A stretch of DNA of 64,000 bases, taken from NCBI GenBank assembly GCA_030142905.1, contig JASJOG010000343.1, positions 198,747-262,746 on the forward strand, written 5' to 3'. The stretch is from Heliopora coerulea (lineage: Eukaryota; Cnidaria; Anthozoa; Scleralcyonacea; Helioporidae). Position numbers and translations under genes: made by a program. Below, one piece after another: positions 56,301 to 63,127 of the stretch (position 1 is the first letter of the stretch; each line of letters begins with the position of its first letter). The notes beneath the pieces are model-generated. The model had not been told where the DNA came from, did not search any database, and saw nothing but the letters and a program-made list of their open reading frames with translations.

Positions 56301-58714
56301 GTATGAGCGTAAACCTATTTCAAATCTTATTAAAAGCCCTGCTAGATATATTCAGAATATATAAAAATGTGCAAACTACATGACTGGTAAGTACTACTCA
56401 AACCTACCACGTGCAGGGTAAGAAAGAAAATGCACATATGTGTACACAACACGGAGTTATGCAAACCTATCGGTTCTAGGCTGCTTCCATATATAAAACA
56501 AATTTGATTATTTTTTCTGCTTCAAACAACGTTCACGGACCAGGATAATTACCGTAGATAAGTACGTATATTCGTATTGTACGCGAGAGGTTTAAGTTAT
56601 TATTCTTAATTACAAACGTTGGAAATTTCGTTCAATTTTCTTATGGTAAAAGGCACCTGCGACTAAGCTGTTTTCTTGTTAAATCTATGATGTACATTGA
56701 TATAATACCGATCATATGCAAAGTTTCAGCAGTTTTCATTGGTTACTTGTAGAAATATTTTTGATGTTGTGATTTTTTAAAGTCTGCGTAAACGTGTCGA
56801 TGTCGTTAGTCATGTAATTTGCCTATCTTGAAATCCTAAATATCTCTGGAACTAGAAAGGTTTTGACAGAGTGAAGACACCATTATTCCTCATTTGGAAT
56901 TCACTTTTAAAAAATGGGAAAACTGGATTGATTTTTTCGTTGCTCTCCTAAAGTGAGAGCGATATGAGATGTGGGGGAATAATGAACCATATTTAGGCTT
57001 TTTTTTTCTCGATTTACTGTATGTTTTTTCCTTTGTTAGCCTCCTTTGTGTTTTACTTTCGACCTCTAAATTTTGTAGAGATGTAGCCGTGGATAGCGTG
57101 AAAACTGGTCTGGGTGGCAGTGCAGGAAACAAAGGTGGCGTTGCTATTCGATTTTTACTTCACTCTACTTCTCTCTGCTTTGTTTGCTCTCACTTTGCTG
57201 CTGGACAATCAAATGTGGTGGACCGAAACAGCGATTACCACGATATTGTGAATAAGATTGAATTTCCAATGGTAAGAGCCAGGGCATAGGTGGTGGACGG
57301 TCTGTGTCCATGTAGGCAAACAGTAAACAGCACGTATGGCTGTATGGCAATGGTAATCAGAACACTTGCCGTACCTTGTGTTGTAAGATAGATCTGATTT
57401 TGTTTCAAAAATGATGGGCGAGAAGAGTCAACGTCAAAGTCAATAAACTATTCATGAAATGCTGGGCTACTTTGACCAGATAACTCTTCAACCATATACC
57501 GTAATGTAGAAGACCATAGGTTGTAAAAATCAGGAGAGGATATTGTGCAACCACGTTCTCAGGGCTTTATCTCTTAGAGCGAGGTTGGATGTTGCGTTGT
57601 ATCACAAGAACCAAGTTTCAAGTATTTCAAAATGGCATTGTAAACGATAATATACCGTGCTCTCCAAACGTTTTAGTTACTCTTCCAGGTTCAAGTTTCC
57701 CCATTTGGTTAACGGTCAGCACACCTCCGAGCCCAATTATCGAGTGATATGTGCGTTTGTTTGTAGATATCGATTCCATAGGTAATCTTCTGCCTCTTTG
57801 AATAGATCCTTGATCGGGCTTTAAAAACATAAGTCAACTAGCTGCACAATTACTGTGAACAAGTAATTTTGTTTGAAGTTTGCAGGTTTTTAGCCTTCTC
57901 CGTGGTTATTAATTAAAGTGGCGGTTGCACATTATCCACAATCTAAAAGCGGCGCTGGTTCTTAACGTGCATAACGTTGTAAGTATTTACTGGACTGCAC
58001 AATAGCTAGCCCTCAGTTTCCTCGTCACGGCATGGCCGCATTGCTTCGCCGTACGTTGACAACAACAGGAAACCCCTCCACTAACAAAATCTGTTTTGTA
58101 CCTTTATCACGAACCTTGCCTACAACATTCGAACAATAACGATTTGAGTGACAACTCGTTAAATACGTGGGAAACTTTTATTAAATGCATGCTGCGCAGA
58201 CTACTACAGGTAACCACCGCGCACGTTATCAAAAACCTAGAAATTGTCAACAAAATGGTTTTTTTCGTCGGCAACTGCTCAGCCTGTATGCATTCTATAA
58301 GCAAAAGGTACTCAGGGAGTATTCCAGATCAGTAGCTTTATTAAATGGTGACTACAAACCATAACCCAATAATGTAGGCAGTAATCGTCACAATTTCATA
58401 AAATTCCTACCTCAACAATTCCTGAAAGTTTTCTATTTCTCTGATCTTGAGACCAAATTTTAGTCTACTCCAGATTTTCGCAAGCATTCTTGTATGTGTA
58501 AAAGTTATTTCAGCCGAACAGTCTTGATCATCGTTTGTTGTATTAATTCTTTCAGGGAAGGACTGTCATTCCTCATGACTATGTTTTCTGGTGTGGTGAC
58601 TTTAACTATCGTATTGACCTGCTGATGGATGATGTGAAGGAGGGAATAAAGCAAGAAAACTGGGAACTGCTACAACTGGAAGACCAGCTAACAAAGAGTA
58701 GAAAACAGAATAAG
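31079..58714 (+). CDS. SYNJ: Synaptojanin (Sac + inositol 5-phosphatase), 14 exons, 3' end beyond window
   Basis: Exons: 31079-31205, 31349-31435, 34431-34701, 36242-36467, 39110-39255, 44071-44167, 46634-46803, 50810-50891, 52313-52465, 53253-53421, 54624-54906, 55034-55174, 57079-57271, 58556-58714. All have GT/AG borders and join in one frame (2304 nt, 768 residues). Residues about 1-490 form a Sac phosphoinositide phosphatase domain; the catalytic CX5R motif CLDCLDRTN starts at C385. Residues about 528-768 form the first part of the inositol 5-phosphatase domain: GTFNVNG at 536-542, [10 protein letters not shown] with E590/E591, and [11 protein letters not shown] with GDFNYR at 729-734. 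The last 5-phosphatase blocks and the proline-rich tail are outside. In animals the protein dephosphorylates PI(4,5)P2 and other phosphoinositides at clathrin-coated membranes, promoting uncoating and vesicle recycling. Both catalytic signatures seen are intact. Confidence 0.95.
31349..31435 (+). CDS. SYNJ: Synaptojanin exon 2
   Basis: Residues 43-71; acceptor TTGTTTAG at 31348; donor C|GTAAGT at 31436. It carries [20 protein letters not shown], matching the family's AYGLLGVLRL block. Confidence 0.9.
33059..33310. repeat. Fold-back MITE, about 68-bp arms
   Basis: AAAATAATTTTTAATCACTG, TTACATAACATGTAACATCA and GAGTAAAATGATAAC at the left are mirrored at the right (GTTATCGTTTTACTC, TGATGTTACATGTTATGTAA, GTGATTAAAAATTATTTT). 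Confidence 0.85.
33857..34066. repeat. MITE, GCTGAATACAACTAC family, diverged copy
   Basis: ACATCAGCTGAATAGAAAAA at the left, CTGTTAGTTGTACTCAGTAG and TTAAATAAGGGGAACC at the right. It is longer than the other copies because of internal insertions. Confidence 0.5.
34250..34297 (+). ncRNA. Intronic hammerhead-type ribozyme candidate
   Basis: Sense to synaptojanin: CTGAAGA (34260-34266), stem II GGCA with TGCT (one G-U), GAAA (34282-34285), palindrome ACATGT (34285-34290), predicted cleavage after T34291. Stem I is 3 bp (GTA with TAC). A UU cleavage site is allowed (UH rule) but slower than UC. It is related to the minus-strand motif at 10706-10754. No adjacent Penelope ORF was found, so it may be a solo terminal repeat. 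Confidence 0.45.
34431..34701 (+). CDS. SYNJ: Synaptojanin exon 3 (Sac domain)
   Basis: Residues 72-161; acceptor CATGAAG at 34430; donor TG|GTAAGT at 34702. It has [37 protein letters not shown] (with preceding I) and DNRFFW, characteristic of the Sac N-terminal half. The split W codon joins exon 4. Confidence 0.95.
34755..34861. repeat. Short palindromic MITE, CTCTGGCTAA family, copy 5
   Basis: TTAACCCTTTCCAGTC at the left, GAAAGGATTAAT at the right, core CTCTGGCTAATGCCAGATGA. It sits in intron 3. Confidence 0.7.
34862..36241 (+). other. Synaptojanin intron 3, remainder
   Basis: No gene is recognised. AT-rich sequence with short chance frames on both strands. Confidence 0.6.
36242..36467 (+). 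CDS. SYNJ: Synaptojanin exon 4 (Sac domain)
   Basis: Residues 162-237; acceptor TTGTTTAG at 36241; donor CAG|GTAACG. It has [36 protein letters not shown] and [14 protein letters not shown], among the most conserved Sac blocks. Confidence 0.97.
36468..39109 (+). other. Synaptojanin intron 4
   Basis: Contains the MITE at 38240-38430 and homopolymer runs of G near 38190 and 38888. A 124-codon frame at 36747-37121 has no recognised domain. Nothing else is supported. Confidence 0.6.
38240..38430. repeat. MITE, TTTACACGTGCGA family, full copy
   Basis: AAAGGGCTGTTTACACGTGC at the left and GCACGTGTAAACTGCC at the right form imperfect terminal repeats. The body is the reverse complement of the copy at 40210-40400. 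Confidence 0.75.
39110..39255 (+). CDS. SYNJ: Synaptojanin exon 5 (Sac domain)
   Basis: Residues 238-285; acceptor ATTATTTAG at 39109; donor AG|GTTAGT. It contains [19 protein letters not shown] and [15 protein letters not shown], the Sac substrate-binding region. Confidence 0.95.
39540..39790 (+). mobile_element. Decayed Penelope-type terminal repeat with dead hammerhead
   Basis: This aligns with the minus strand of 10706-11030: AATTAAACACACAA, GATACCGCCTC, GTCATTGTAAT(A/T)AATCATCT, ATCATTGCAATTAGTT, then AACTGAAGATGACATAT and CACATGTCTTTAAAAAG. The GAAA box has become TACA, so the ribozyme core is lost. Confidence 0.6.
39882..40085. repeat. Cluster of ATTTCACATGTGAAAT palindromes
   Basis: About ten copies of TTCACATGTGAA or TTCATATGTGAA words within 200 bp, partly arranged as longer direct repeats (GAACCAGTTCATTTCACATG occurs twice). 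Each word is itself a near-palindrome containing an E-box CACATG or CATATG. It is in intron 5. Confidence 0.8.
40210..40400. repeat. MITE, TTTACACGTGCGA family, full copy
   Basis: GATCGTTTATGCGTGCGATG at the left, CCACGTGTAAACACCCG at the right; inside GACAGTCTATGAAGCAAGAT as at 16416-16553. Confidence 0.7.
40401..44070 (+). other. Synaptojanin intron 5, remainder
   Basis: AT-rich. One hAT-like terminus GCTACGCCACTG at about 41607-41618 after a C-rich run has no partner. Frames of 100-124 codons (40599-40901 plus, 42411-42785 minus, 43351-43677 minus) have no recognised domain. Confidence 0.5.
44071..44167 (+). CDS. SYNJ: Synaptojanin exon 6 (Sac domain)
   Basis: Residues 286-318; acceptor CATGTTGCAG at 44070; donor CAG|GTAATG. 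It has [20 protein letters not shown], matching the conserved LKE.YG..V..NLLG block. Confidence 0.95.
44217..44349. repeat. (CA)n microsatellite with TACG/TACA head
   Basis: About 100 bases of (CA)n interrupted by TA, preceded by (TACG/TACA)n. It lies 50 bases after the exon 6 donor. Confidence 0.95.
44463..44500 (-). other. Decayed hammerhead-like motif near Penelope-like element
   Basis: Minus strand AACTGATGAGCCCTTTGTGG keeps CTGATGAG and the first strand of stem II, but the GAAA box and stem III are not recognisable afterwards. It lies just downstream of the Penelope-like ORF on the same strand. Confidence 0.35.
44566..46570 (-). mobile_element. Penelope-like retroelement, reverse transcriptase (antisense in intron 6)
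   Basis: Minus-strand frames 46570-46232, 46290-45703, 45778-45311, 45250-44759 and 44772-44566 form one protein broken by frameshifts. In order: an N-terminal part with [14 protein letters not shown], then [20 protein letters not shown] and [13 protein letters not shown]. The RT follows with [55 protein letters not shown] (catalytic Asp block) and [20 protein letters not shown]. The usual second catalytic box FRYIDD is altered to FTHDMV. It continues [19 protein letters not shown] and [15 protein letters not shown], then a C-terminal stretch [20 protein letters not shown]. No GIY-YIG domain follows. The copy starts abruptly at an (AT)n run, so it is 5'-truncated and inactive. Confidence 0.85.
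46597..46622. repeat. (AT)n microsatellite
   Basis: Short (TA)n run between the 5' edge of the antisense Penelope-like copy and the acceptor of exon 7. Confidence 0.95.
46634..46803 (+). CDS. SYNJ: Synaptojanin exon 7 (Sac domain)
   Basis: Residues 319-374; acceptor TTTTTCCAG at 46633; donor AG|GTAGGT. It has [20 protein letters not shown] and [10 protein letters not shown], the region just before the catalytic loop. Confidence 0.95.
47147..47524 (-). other. Nested antisense open frame, 125 codons
   Basis: ATG start [19 protein letters not shown] with a signal-anchor-like hydrophobic stretch, later [18 protein letters not shown]. No family is recognised. It could be a small intronic gene, a retrocopy or chance; flanking words (AAGATGGCCGCC near 46960, GGCCATCTTGCC near 47518) hint at a repeat element around it. 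Confidence 0.2.
48157..48609. repeat. Fold-back DNA element, AGGGCAGAAAAAAA ends
   Basis: AGGGCAGAAAAAAACCCTGG and GGCAAGTAAATTTTGCTTTT at the left are mirrored by AAAATTTACTGGTCCACTGG and CCTTTTTTCCTGCCCT at the right. No transposase. Confidence 0.7.
48663..49659. mobile_element. Non-autonomous DNA transposon with about 39-bp terminal inverted repeats
   Basis: CTTAGGTGTATTCAAATTCG and CGGTGTATTAATTTTCACG at the left correspond to CGTGAAAAATAATACACCGC and GAATTTAAATACACCTAAG at the right; further GCGCGAAAATTTAAA words extend the inverted repeat. A 99-codon minus-strand frame inside (48967-49266) has no recognised domain. Confidence 0.8.
50194..50770. mobile_element. DNA transposon fragment, GGCCCTGTCCACACG end
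   Basis: GGCCCTGTCCACACGTGTCC then GTTTTCGTTTGAAAAC looks like a terminal repeat, repeated in degenerate form over 150 bp. Words near 50665-50720 (AATAAAACATAATCC, TTGATATTCAAGTT) resemble the interior of the element at 23461-24175. The right terminus is missing. Confidence 0.45.
50810..50891 (+). CDS. SYNJ: Synaptojanin exon 8 (Sac catalytic loop)
   Basis: Residues 375-402; acceptor CCATTTTAG at 50809; donor GAG|GTGAGG. It encodes [20 protein letters not shown], the CX5R catalytic motif with Cys385 and Arg391 intact. Confidence 0.97.
50892..52312 (+). other. Synaptojanin intron 8
   Basis: No gene or clear repeat is recognised. Confidence 0.6.
52313..52465 (+). CDS. SYNJ: Synaptojanin exon 9 (Sac domain)
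   Basis: Residues 403-453; acceptor TTTTAAAG at 52312; donor AGG|GTAAGA. It has [20 protein letters not shown] and [12 protein letters not shown], matching the FKxMW...GxxLSxxYxGTxAL block. Confidence 0.95.
52511..52686. repeat. MITE, GCTGAATACAACTAC family, full copy
   Basis: CCCCTCATTACGTCAGCTGA and ATACAACTACTAGAACGC at the left; GGTCGTAGTATTCAGCAGAT and GTATAAGGGGAAC at the right. It begins 45 bases after the exon 9 donor. Confidence 0.75.
52687..53252 (+). other. Synaptojanin intron 9, remainder
   Basis: No gene is recognised. Confidence 0.6.
53253..53421 (+). CDS. SYNJ: Synaptojanin exon 10 (end of Sac domain)
   Basis: Residues 454-509; acceptor TTTTCACCAG at 53252; donor G|GTAAGT. 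It has [20 protein letters not shown] and [14 protein letters not shown], closing the Sac domain. Confidence 0.95.
53422..54623 (+). other. Synaptojanin intron 10
   Basis: Contains a fold-back MITE at 53952-54050. The 159-codon minus-strand frame at 53442-53921 has no recognised domain. Confidence 0.6.
53952..54050. repeat. Fold-back MITE, CGTATTTCC / GGAAATACG ends
   Basis: ACCGTATTTCCTGTATTAAG with CCCCC at the left; GGCTTAATAGAGGAAATACG at the right. Several AATAAGCCCCCC direct repeats lie between. Confidence 0.75.
54624..54906 (+). CDS. SYNJ: Synaptojanin exon 11 (start of 5-phosphatase)
   Basis: Residues 510-603; acceptor TTTCTTTAG at 54623; donor AA|GTAAGA. It has [16 protein letters not shown] (first 5-phosphatase motif) and [20 protein letters not shown], which carries the metal/phosphate-binding Glu. 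Confidence 0.97.
55034..55174 (+). CDS. SYNJ: Synaptojanin exon 12 (5-phosphatase)
   Basis: Residues 604-650; acceptor TTATTTAAG at 55033, chosen because it restores frame; donor AG|GTACGT. It has [19 protein letters not shown], the conserved beta-strand region. Confidence 0.93.
55175..57078 (+). other. Synaptojanin intron 12
   Basis: Contains a palindromic repeat about 55230-55490 (CGCTTTGCCAAGATCTCGC, CCACTTTACCGAGATCCCGC). No gene. Confidence 0.5.
57079..57271 (+). CDS. SYNJ: Synaptojanin exon 13 (5-phosphatase)
   Basis: Residues 651-715; acceptor TTTTGTAG at 57078; donor ATG|GTAAGA. It has [19 protein letters not shown] and [20 protein letters not shown], including the conserved GNKG and SH(L/F)AAG motifs. 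Confidence 0.97.
57272..58555 (+). other. Synaptojanin intron 13
   Basis: No gene or strong repeat is recognised. Confidence 0.6.
58556..58714 (+). CDS. SYNJ: Synaptojanin exon 14 (5-phosphatase catalytic), last in window
   Basis: Residues 716-768; acceptor TTCTTTCAG at 58555; donor AAG|GTTGGG. It has [17 protein letters not shown], where GDFNYR (729-734) contributes catalytic Asp and Asn. The next conserved block (FxPTYKYD and PAWTDR) was not found up to 64000. Confidence 0.95.
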
Positions 58715-58820
58715 GTTGGGAATTTATTAATTTAATTTTTTTCGAACATAGAAAGTTTTACCCGTGAGTAAGGTTGTTTTCCAATGGGTGAATTTTATTG
58801 CGCAAATGGTCATTTCTTTG

Positions 58821-59262
58821 TATACCGTAAAAATTCGAATAAGCACCCTGGGCGCTTATTTAAGTTTACTACCTTGAAGGTAGACACTTACTTGGAGGTG
58901 GGCGCTTGTTCTAATTTGCATCATTTTCAATTGATGATGAGACTTTCTTTTTGGAGAATAACAAAAGAAGAGATAAGAAGTTTATTTCACTTTAACATCA
59001 CAAAACGGAACAGTTGAGCTATTGCCAAGCAGTTTGAAGAGGAGATGCTTTGACTGAAAGAACTTTACGTGCACATGGACAAATCAGTTAATTCAAATTT
59101 TGAATATAACTCTACTCTTCTTGTGGAACAGTAAACACATTAAAGCGAGATTAGACTAAAAGCTTAAATGTCCGTCTTATTACAGGTGTGAGCAAGATAC
59201 ACTTGGCTAAAAACCTACCAAAAATTTGGGGGTAGGCGCTTATTCGAATTTTTGCGGTATAT
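58821..59262. repeat. Fold-back MITE, TATACCGTAAAAATTCGAAT ends
   Basis: TACCGTAAAAATTCGAATAA at the left and TTATTCGAATTTTTGCGGTA at the right. The interior is AT-rich with a chance 77-codon frame. Confidence 0.8.
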
Positions 59263-59349
59263 AAAAATTAAACAATTAATCAATTTATTGAATAGGTTTC
59301 TCATTAGTTACAGTCGACAGTCCATGTGGCAAAAGGAAAAGTTATTTCG

Positions 59350-59409
59350 CGCGATAGAATTCGCCTAGTGGAAAAAGGCTGTTTTCCACTAGGCGAATTT
59401 TATCGTGTG
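59350..59409. repeat. Hairpin, about 26-bp arms
   Basis: GCGATAGAATTCGCCTAGTG with GAAAA mirrors TTTTCCACTAGGCGAATTTT with ATCGTG; the loop is about 6 bases. A half-copy lies near 58768-58800 (TTGTTTTCCAATGGGTGAAT). Confidence 0.85.
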
Positions 59410-59894
59410 AATCGATACTTCTTTGTGTAAATTGAATGAATTTCTCATTAGTTACAGTCGAGAGCGTACGTGCACTTATTTAAAATTTAAGAATACTATT
59501 ACATACACACAGTTGAACTAATGTAAAAACGTTGTCTAAGAAAGTTTACGATACAAAATTTATATATATGAATAGAAGAACAAAAGTTTGAACGTTAAAA
59601 ATGGTCAAGGATGTCAAGATTTGAGTCGACAAACTCAGAAAGATCGTACTTAATAGACTGTAGACAATGAGTTTTTAAAAAATTTTTTAAAATTTCACAG
59701 CTTAAAACCTTTTTGTATACACCCGAAATCTGTTGAAGAAAATTCCAACTTTTCCCAGCAGCATGATCGGAGAGCTGTCGAAAAAATTTTAGCTAATCCT
59801 GGATTAGGTTTATCGCCTTTTGAACAACCGGGCCCAGGCTGAGCGTTCCAAGGAAGGGCACCTTGTTGGCTGTCGCCTTTTAACGACAATCGCC

Positions 59895-60455
59895 TGAGGT
59901 GATGGTGAGGTGATGGTGATGGTGATGGTGATGGTGAGGTGATGGTGATGGTGATGGTGATGGTGATGGTGATGGTGATGGCGATGGTGAGGTGATGGTG
60001 ATGGTGATGGTGAAGATAGGTGAGGTGAGGTGATGGTGATGGTGCAGATAGGTGAGGTGAGGTGATGGTGATGGTGAAGATAGGTGAGGTGATGGTGATG
60101 GTGATGGTGATGGTGATAGTGATAGTGATAGTGAGGTGATGGTGATGGTGAAGATAGGTGAGGTGAGGTGATGGTGATGGTGATAGTGATGGTGAGGTGA
60201 TGGTGATGGTGAAGATAGGTGAGGTGTAATGATGGTGAAGATAGGTGAAGTGAGGTGATGGTGATGGTGAAGATAGGTGAAGTGAGGTGAGGTGATGGTG
60301 ATGGTGAAGATAGGTGAGGTGATGGTGATGGTGAAGATAGGTGAGGTGATGGTGATGGTGAAGATAGGTGAGGTGAGGTGAGGTGAAGTAAGGGGAAGTA
60401 AGGTGATGGTGAGGTGAGGTGAGGTGAGGTGAAGTGAGATGAGGCGAGGCGAGGC
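59895..60455. repeat. GGTGAT/GGTGA minisatellite
   Basis: About 560 bases built almost only from GGTGAT, GGTGA and GAAGATAGGTGA units, with a higher-order unit GATGGTGATGGTGAAGATAG + GTGAGGT repeated several times. Strongly purine-rich on the plus strand, with C absent over long stretches. Confidence 0.95.
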
Positions 60456-60547
60456 TCTACGTTGCGAAGATGAGATGTCTTTGGGTTAGAGAATTGAGAA
60501 TGGTGGCCAGTTCAGTATATATGAAAATTTCTGACTGTCCTAGCCGT

Positions 60548-60620
60548 GCCTCAGTAGCTCAGAGGTCAGAGCACCGATACGTAGATTCGGAGACCTTGGG
60601 TTCGATTCCCAGCTGAGGCA
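60548..60620 (+). other. tRNA-like sequence (cloverleaf), probably tRNA-derived element
   Basis: 73 bases fold as a tRNA: acceptor GCCTCAG with CTGAGGC plus A, D arm GCTC...GAGC, anticodon arm CCGAT/TTCGG (last pair T-T), loop ACGTAGA (GTA in anticodon position but C33 instead of T), T arm TTGGG TTCGATT CCCAG. The odd position 33 and weak anticodon stem argue against a working tRNA-Tyr. Flanks form an outer inverted repeat (ATATGAAAATTTCTGAC with GTCAGATTTTTCGTATAT), suggesting a mobile element. Confidence 0.55.
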
Positions 60621-60689
60621 GTCAGATTTTTCGTATATTTAAATATGATCGTATCAAATCCTCTCTTCATATATATAAATTTTAATTCT

Positions 60690-60934
60690 TTCTTCCACAG
60701 TAAGCTTACACCGCCCTGGCCATGCTTCCACCTGTGTAATTTATCATTCATAGAGGAACTTGTTGCGTAAGAACAAAATCTACTATCCAAACCATCCAAA
60801 AAGCTGAGTTCATCTTCATAAAGCCAATGTTCTGATAATGCCAAAATATCGGTGTTTTTAAGTAATTTCCTTGCATAAACATAGTTTCCGTAAATGCCCG
60901 AACAATTCCAGCACGTGATGTTCAAAGGACTCAT
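60690..60934 (-). pseudogene. LINE ORF2 endonuclease, N-terminal part
   Basis: ATG 60934-60932; MSPLNITCWNCSGIYGNYVY with the catalytic Asn, then TDILALSEHWLYEDEL with the catalytic Glu, then HGQGGVSLLWKKEL. After about 80 codons the coding similarity ends and the frame runs into the tRNA-like region. Its ATG overlaps the ORF1 stop as ATGA. Confidence 0.75.
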
Positions 60935-61509
60935 TTTTTATCTTGTGAGTTTATCTTTTGTTTTTCGGACCACTTGTTAACAGATAACCATGGTCTGACG
61001 TAAACATTTGTAGGCCAGAATTCATTTTTAAGTACTATTTTGAAATCTATTGCTAACATGCTGATTTTTACAGCTACGATGCCTTTTCTCTTGCTCGGAA
61101 GGAGACCTATTACCGAAAGATTCATACCTCTCCTATTAATGTACTCTTTTAATTTTTCCACGTCAGCTCCCTCTTTGACACCACCTAGGTAGATCCGTCT
61201 TGTGCTTTTCCTCTCGACCCCAACAAAACCGTTTTCCCATTCCGCTTGACCTTCATTGTAGTTTTCAGCATTAGTTGCAAAGTTTTTATCGTTCTCCTGT
61301 TCCTTCCGAACTGTTGATTTCTCTGATGATTTTGTAGTCATTTGTGTGGTGATGTTACTCGGGGCTTGCAGCTTATCGGTCGCCATGTTGTCATTCGAAG
61401 CTCTCCTTCGTGATTGCTTTGTGGTTTGGCTTCGGACGCGTTGTTTATCAGCCTCAGAATCTGAATTTGAATCGCAAACTACAGTCAGGAGCAAAATGTG
61501 TTGAGACAA
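60931..61509 (-). CDS. LINE ORF1 protein, C-terminal part
   Basis: A 192-codon frame: a polar, Ser/Thr/Lys-rich first half and a folded second half KSTRRIYLGGVKEGADVEKL, KEYINRRGMNLSVIGLLPSK, VNKWSEK, which resembles the RNA-recognition-like module of LINE ORF1 proteins. It ends TGA overlapping the ORF2 ATG. Of retrotransposon origin. Confidence 0.65.
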   Translation of the reverse strand: MSQHILLLTVVCDSNSDSEADKQRVRSQTTKQSRRRASNDNMATDKLQAPSNITTQMTTKSSEKSTVRKEQENDKNFATNAENYNEGQAEWENGFVGVERKSTRRIYLGGVKEGADVEKLKEYINRRGMNLSVIGLLPSKRKGIVAVKISMLAIDFKIVLKNEFWPTNVYVRPWLSVNKWSEKQKINSQDKK

Positions 61510-61789
61510 TCGATCTTACGGAAGGTGAACTTTGTCATTAAGGCCAGAATGCTTTCTCTGATATTCCCTCCCTCCCCCTCCCTTGCAATGTTGGTCAAGC
61601 AGATAAATTTGGTATGTCCGGCACTCAGCCATAACAGGAGATCAACATTGATATAGGGGGGAGGGGAAGTGTGGAAGAAAGATAGCCTTTTCGCATCATT
61701 TTCATGTCTGAAAGCAAATTAATACTAAGGAGTTCATAAATGTCTCAACCATTTTGCACCCGATTGTAGATTCAATTGTTCACGAGCAT

Positions 61790-62378
61790 TGTCCGTTGAC
61801 TGTACAGCATTTGCATACGATGTGCTCTCTCCCGATCTGATGTTTGTTTGTTACGCTCTGGGACATCGATTATCTTTGATTACTGTTAATTCTTTGTTAT
61901 TTTTTAAACTGTTGTTCATATTACGTTGCCGGTCAACATCTTTTCTTAAATTAGCATATTTCTGCTCCACTTTCATTTAATTTTCCTTAAGTAATTCAAA
62001 TTCTAGTTTGCAATCTTCGTATTTCCCCTACAGATGCTGATAATTCGTTTTGTACCTCCCTTTGACAACAGTCAGCTCCTCTTCCAACTGCTCAATCTTC
62101 AAATCCTTTTCGGTGAGACGTGCTTTCAAGTTGTCAATTTTGTCATTCATGTCGGCCGTAGACTCTAAGTAATTCTCCTTTGCCTCGCATAATTTTAAGT
62201 CTATTTCTTCTAGAATCAAAGAGGCATTCTTAGTCAATTCCCTCCTTGGGCCTTGACTGCCTTCAGTAAATGATGCCAAGTCTGACATGTAAGCCAGGTT
62301 ATTTTCTGCTGTTCTTGGCTTCTGAAAGATGTTTGCCAGTTCTTGGGACGGCTCTCCTGAGCTTCCAAATTTCGCCAA
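61790..62378 (-). pseudogene. LINE ORF1 coiled-coil part (broken)
   Basis: Frame 62378-62028 contains DLKLCEAKENYLESTADMND (with preceding I), KIDNLKARLTEKDLKIEQLE and continues after TAG as KYEDCKLEFELLKEN, a second stop, then MKVEQKYANLRKDVDRQR. A heptad pattern typical of coiled coils spans the stops. Confidence 0.6.
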
Positions 62379-62496
62379 GATGGTAATGTCCGTTGCAAGC
62401 TTCTCAACCGCTGTTTGTCCTCCTGTGCGCGTAATTCTTCGACTGAGATTTTCTTTTGGGCATTCTGGTCACTATGACAAGCAGTACGAATGCAGT

Positions 62497-62770
62497 CTAT
62501 CGCGTATGTGGTTCAATTTTTGGGGAAGTGTCTTCGGCTAATTTCTGAATAACTGCATCACTAGATGTCTTTGCAATCTCAGAATTTAGGTTTTCTGCGT
62601 ATTTCGCAATATCTTCATTGCAAGAATCCAGGTTAACTCCATAATCGTTTATTAGCAGATTTGACATTGGTTCCGCTAGTATGCGGCTATTTCCTCTACC
62701 TCTTGCAGAGCCATTACTTCCATGACCGTCCACCACGAGGGAGGGAGGGAGGGAGGGAGGGAGGGAAGGA
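62497..62770 (-). pseudogene. LINE ORF1 N-terminal part
   Basis: Frame with VVDGHGSNGSARGRGNSRIL, DSCNEDIAKYAENLNSEIAK, preceded by a run of Pro/Ser/Leu codons that is simply the translated microsatellite 62738-62806. It is out of frame with the coiled-coil part. Confidence 0.45.
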
Positions 62771-62806
62771 AGGAAGGAAGGAAGGAAGGAAGGAAGGAAG
62801 GAGGGA
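62738..62806. repeat. (GGGA)n/(GGAA)n microsatellite
   Basis: GGGA units grading into GGAA units, ending GGAGGGATC. It lies at the 5' edge of the LINE fragment. Confidence 0.95.
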
Positions 62807-63127
62807 TCGATCTTCATTTAAACACGGGGTCTTGTCATTTACATGATTTATGCTCTTCTCAAGAACCATGTTGTAGGAGTTAAATATATACTGGATAAAG
62901 TAATATTAAAGTGGAAATTAAAATATAAAAGACTATATAAAAGGTTTATTTCACACTATTTTTAAAATTCCTTAATAAACTAGATTCCATGATATTTGCA
63001 CGGGTATTATTGCAGGCCACTGCTTCATTATGATCAAGAATTAATTTGAGGAAATTAGTATTCAGTTGTGGATTATCATAATTTAAATGATGACCGCGTG
63101 TATTGTAATTGTCTACAGTATTAAAAA

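Larger units (their letters stand above)
60650..62770 (-). mobile_element. LINE fragment: ORF1 and start of ORF2 endonuclease
   Basis: In minus orientation: ORF1 N-terminal part (62770-62497), a coiled-coil part (62378-61790, broken by stops), an RNA-binding-like C-terminal part (61509-60931), then the start of ORF2 with an APE-type endonuclease (60934-about 60690). The element stops after GGVSLLWKKELKFIYMKR, so the rest of the endonuclease and the RT are missing at the 3' side. It is a different family from the LINE at 7.4-10.3 kb. It is antisense to synaptojanin in its last visible intron. Confidence 0.75.

Noticed and set aside
60548..60620. Functional tRNA-Tyr(GTA) gene
   Set aside because: Cloverleaf is good, but position 33 is C, the anticodon stem has a mismatch, animal tRNA-Tyr genes usually have an intron, and flanks look like a mobile element.
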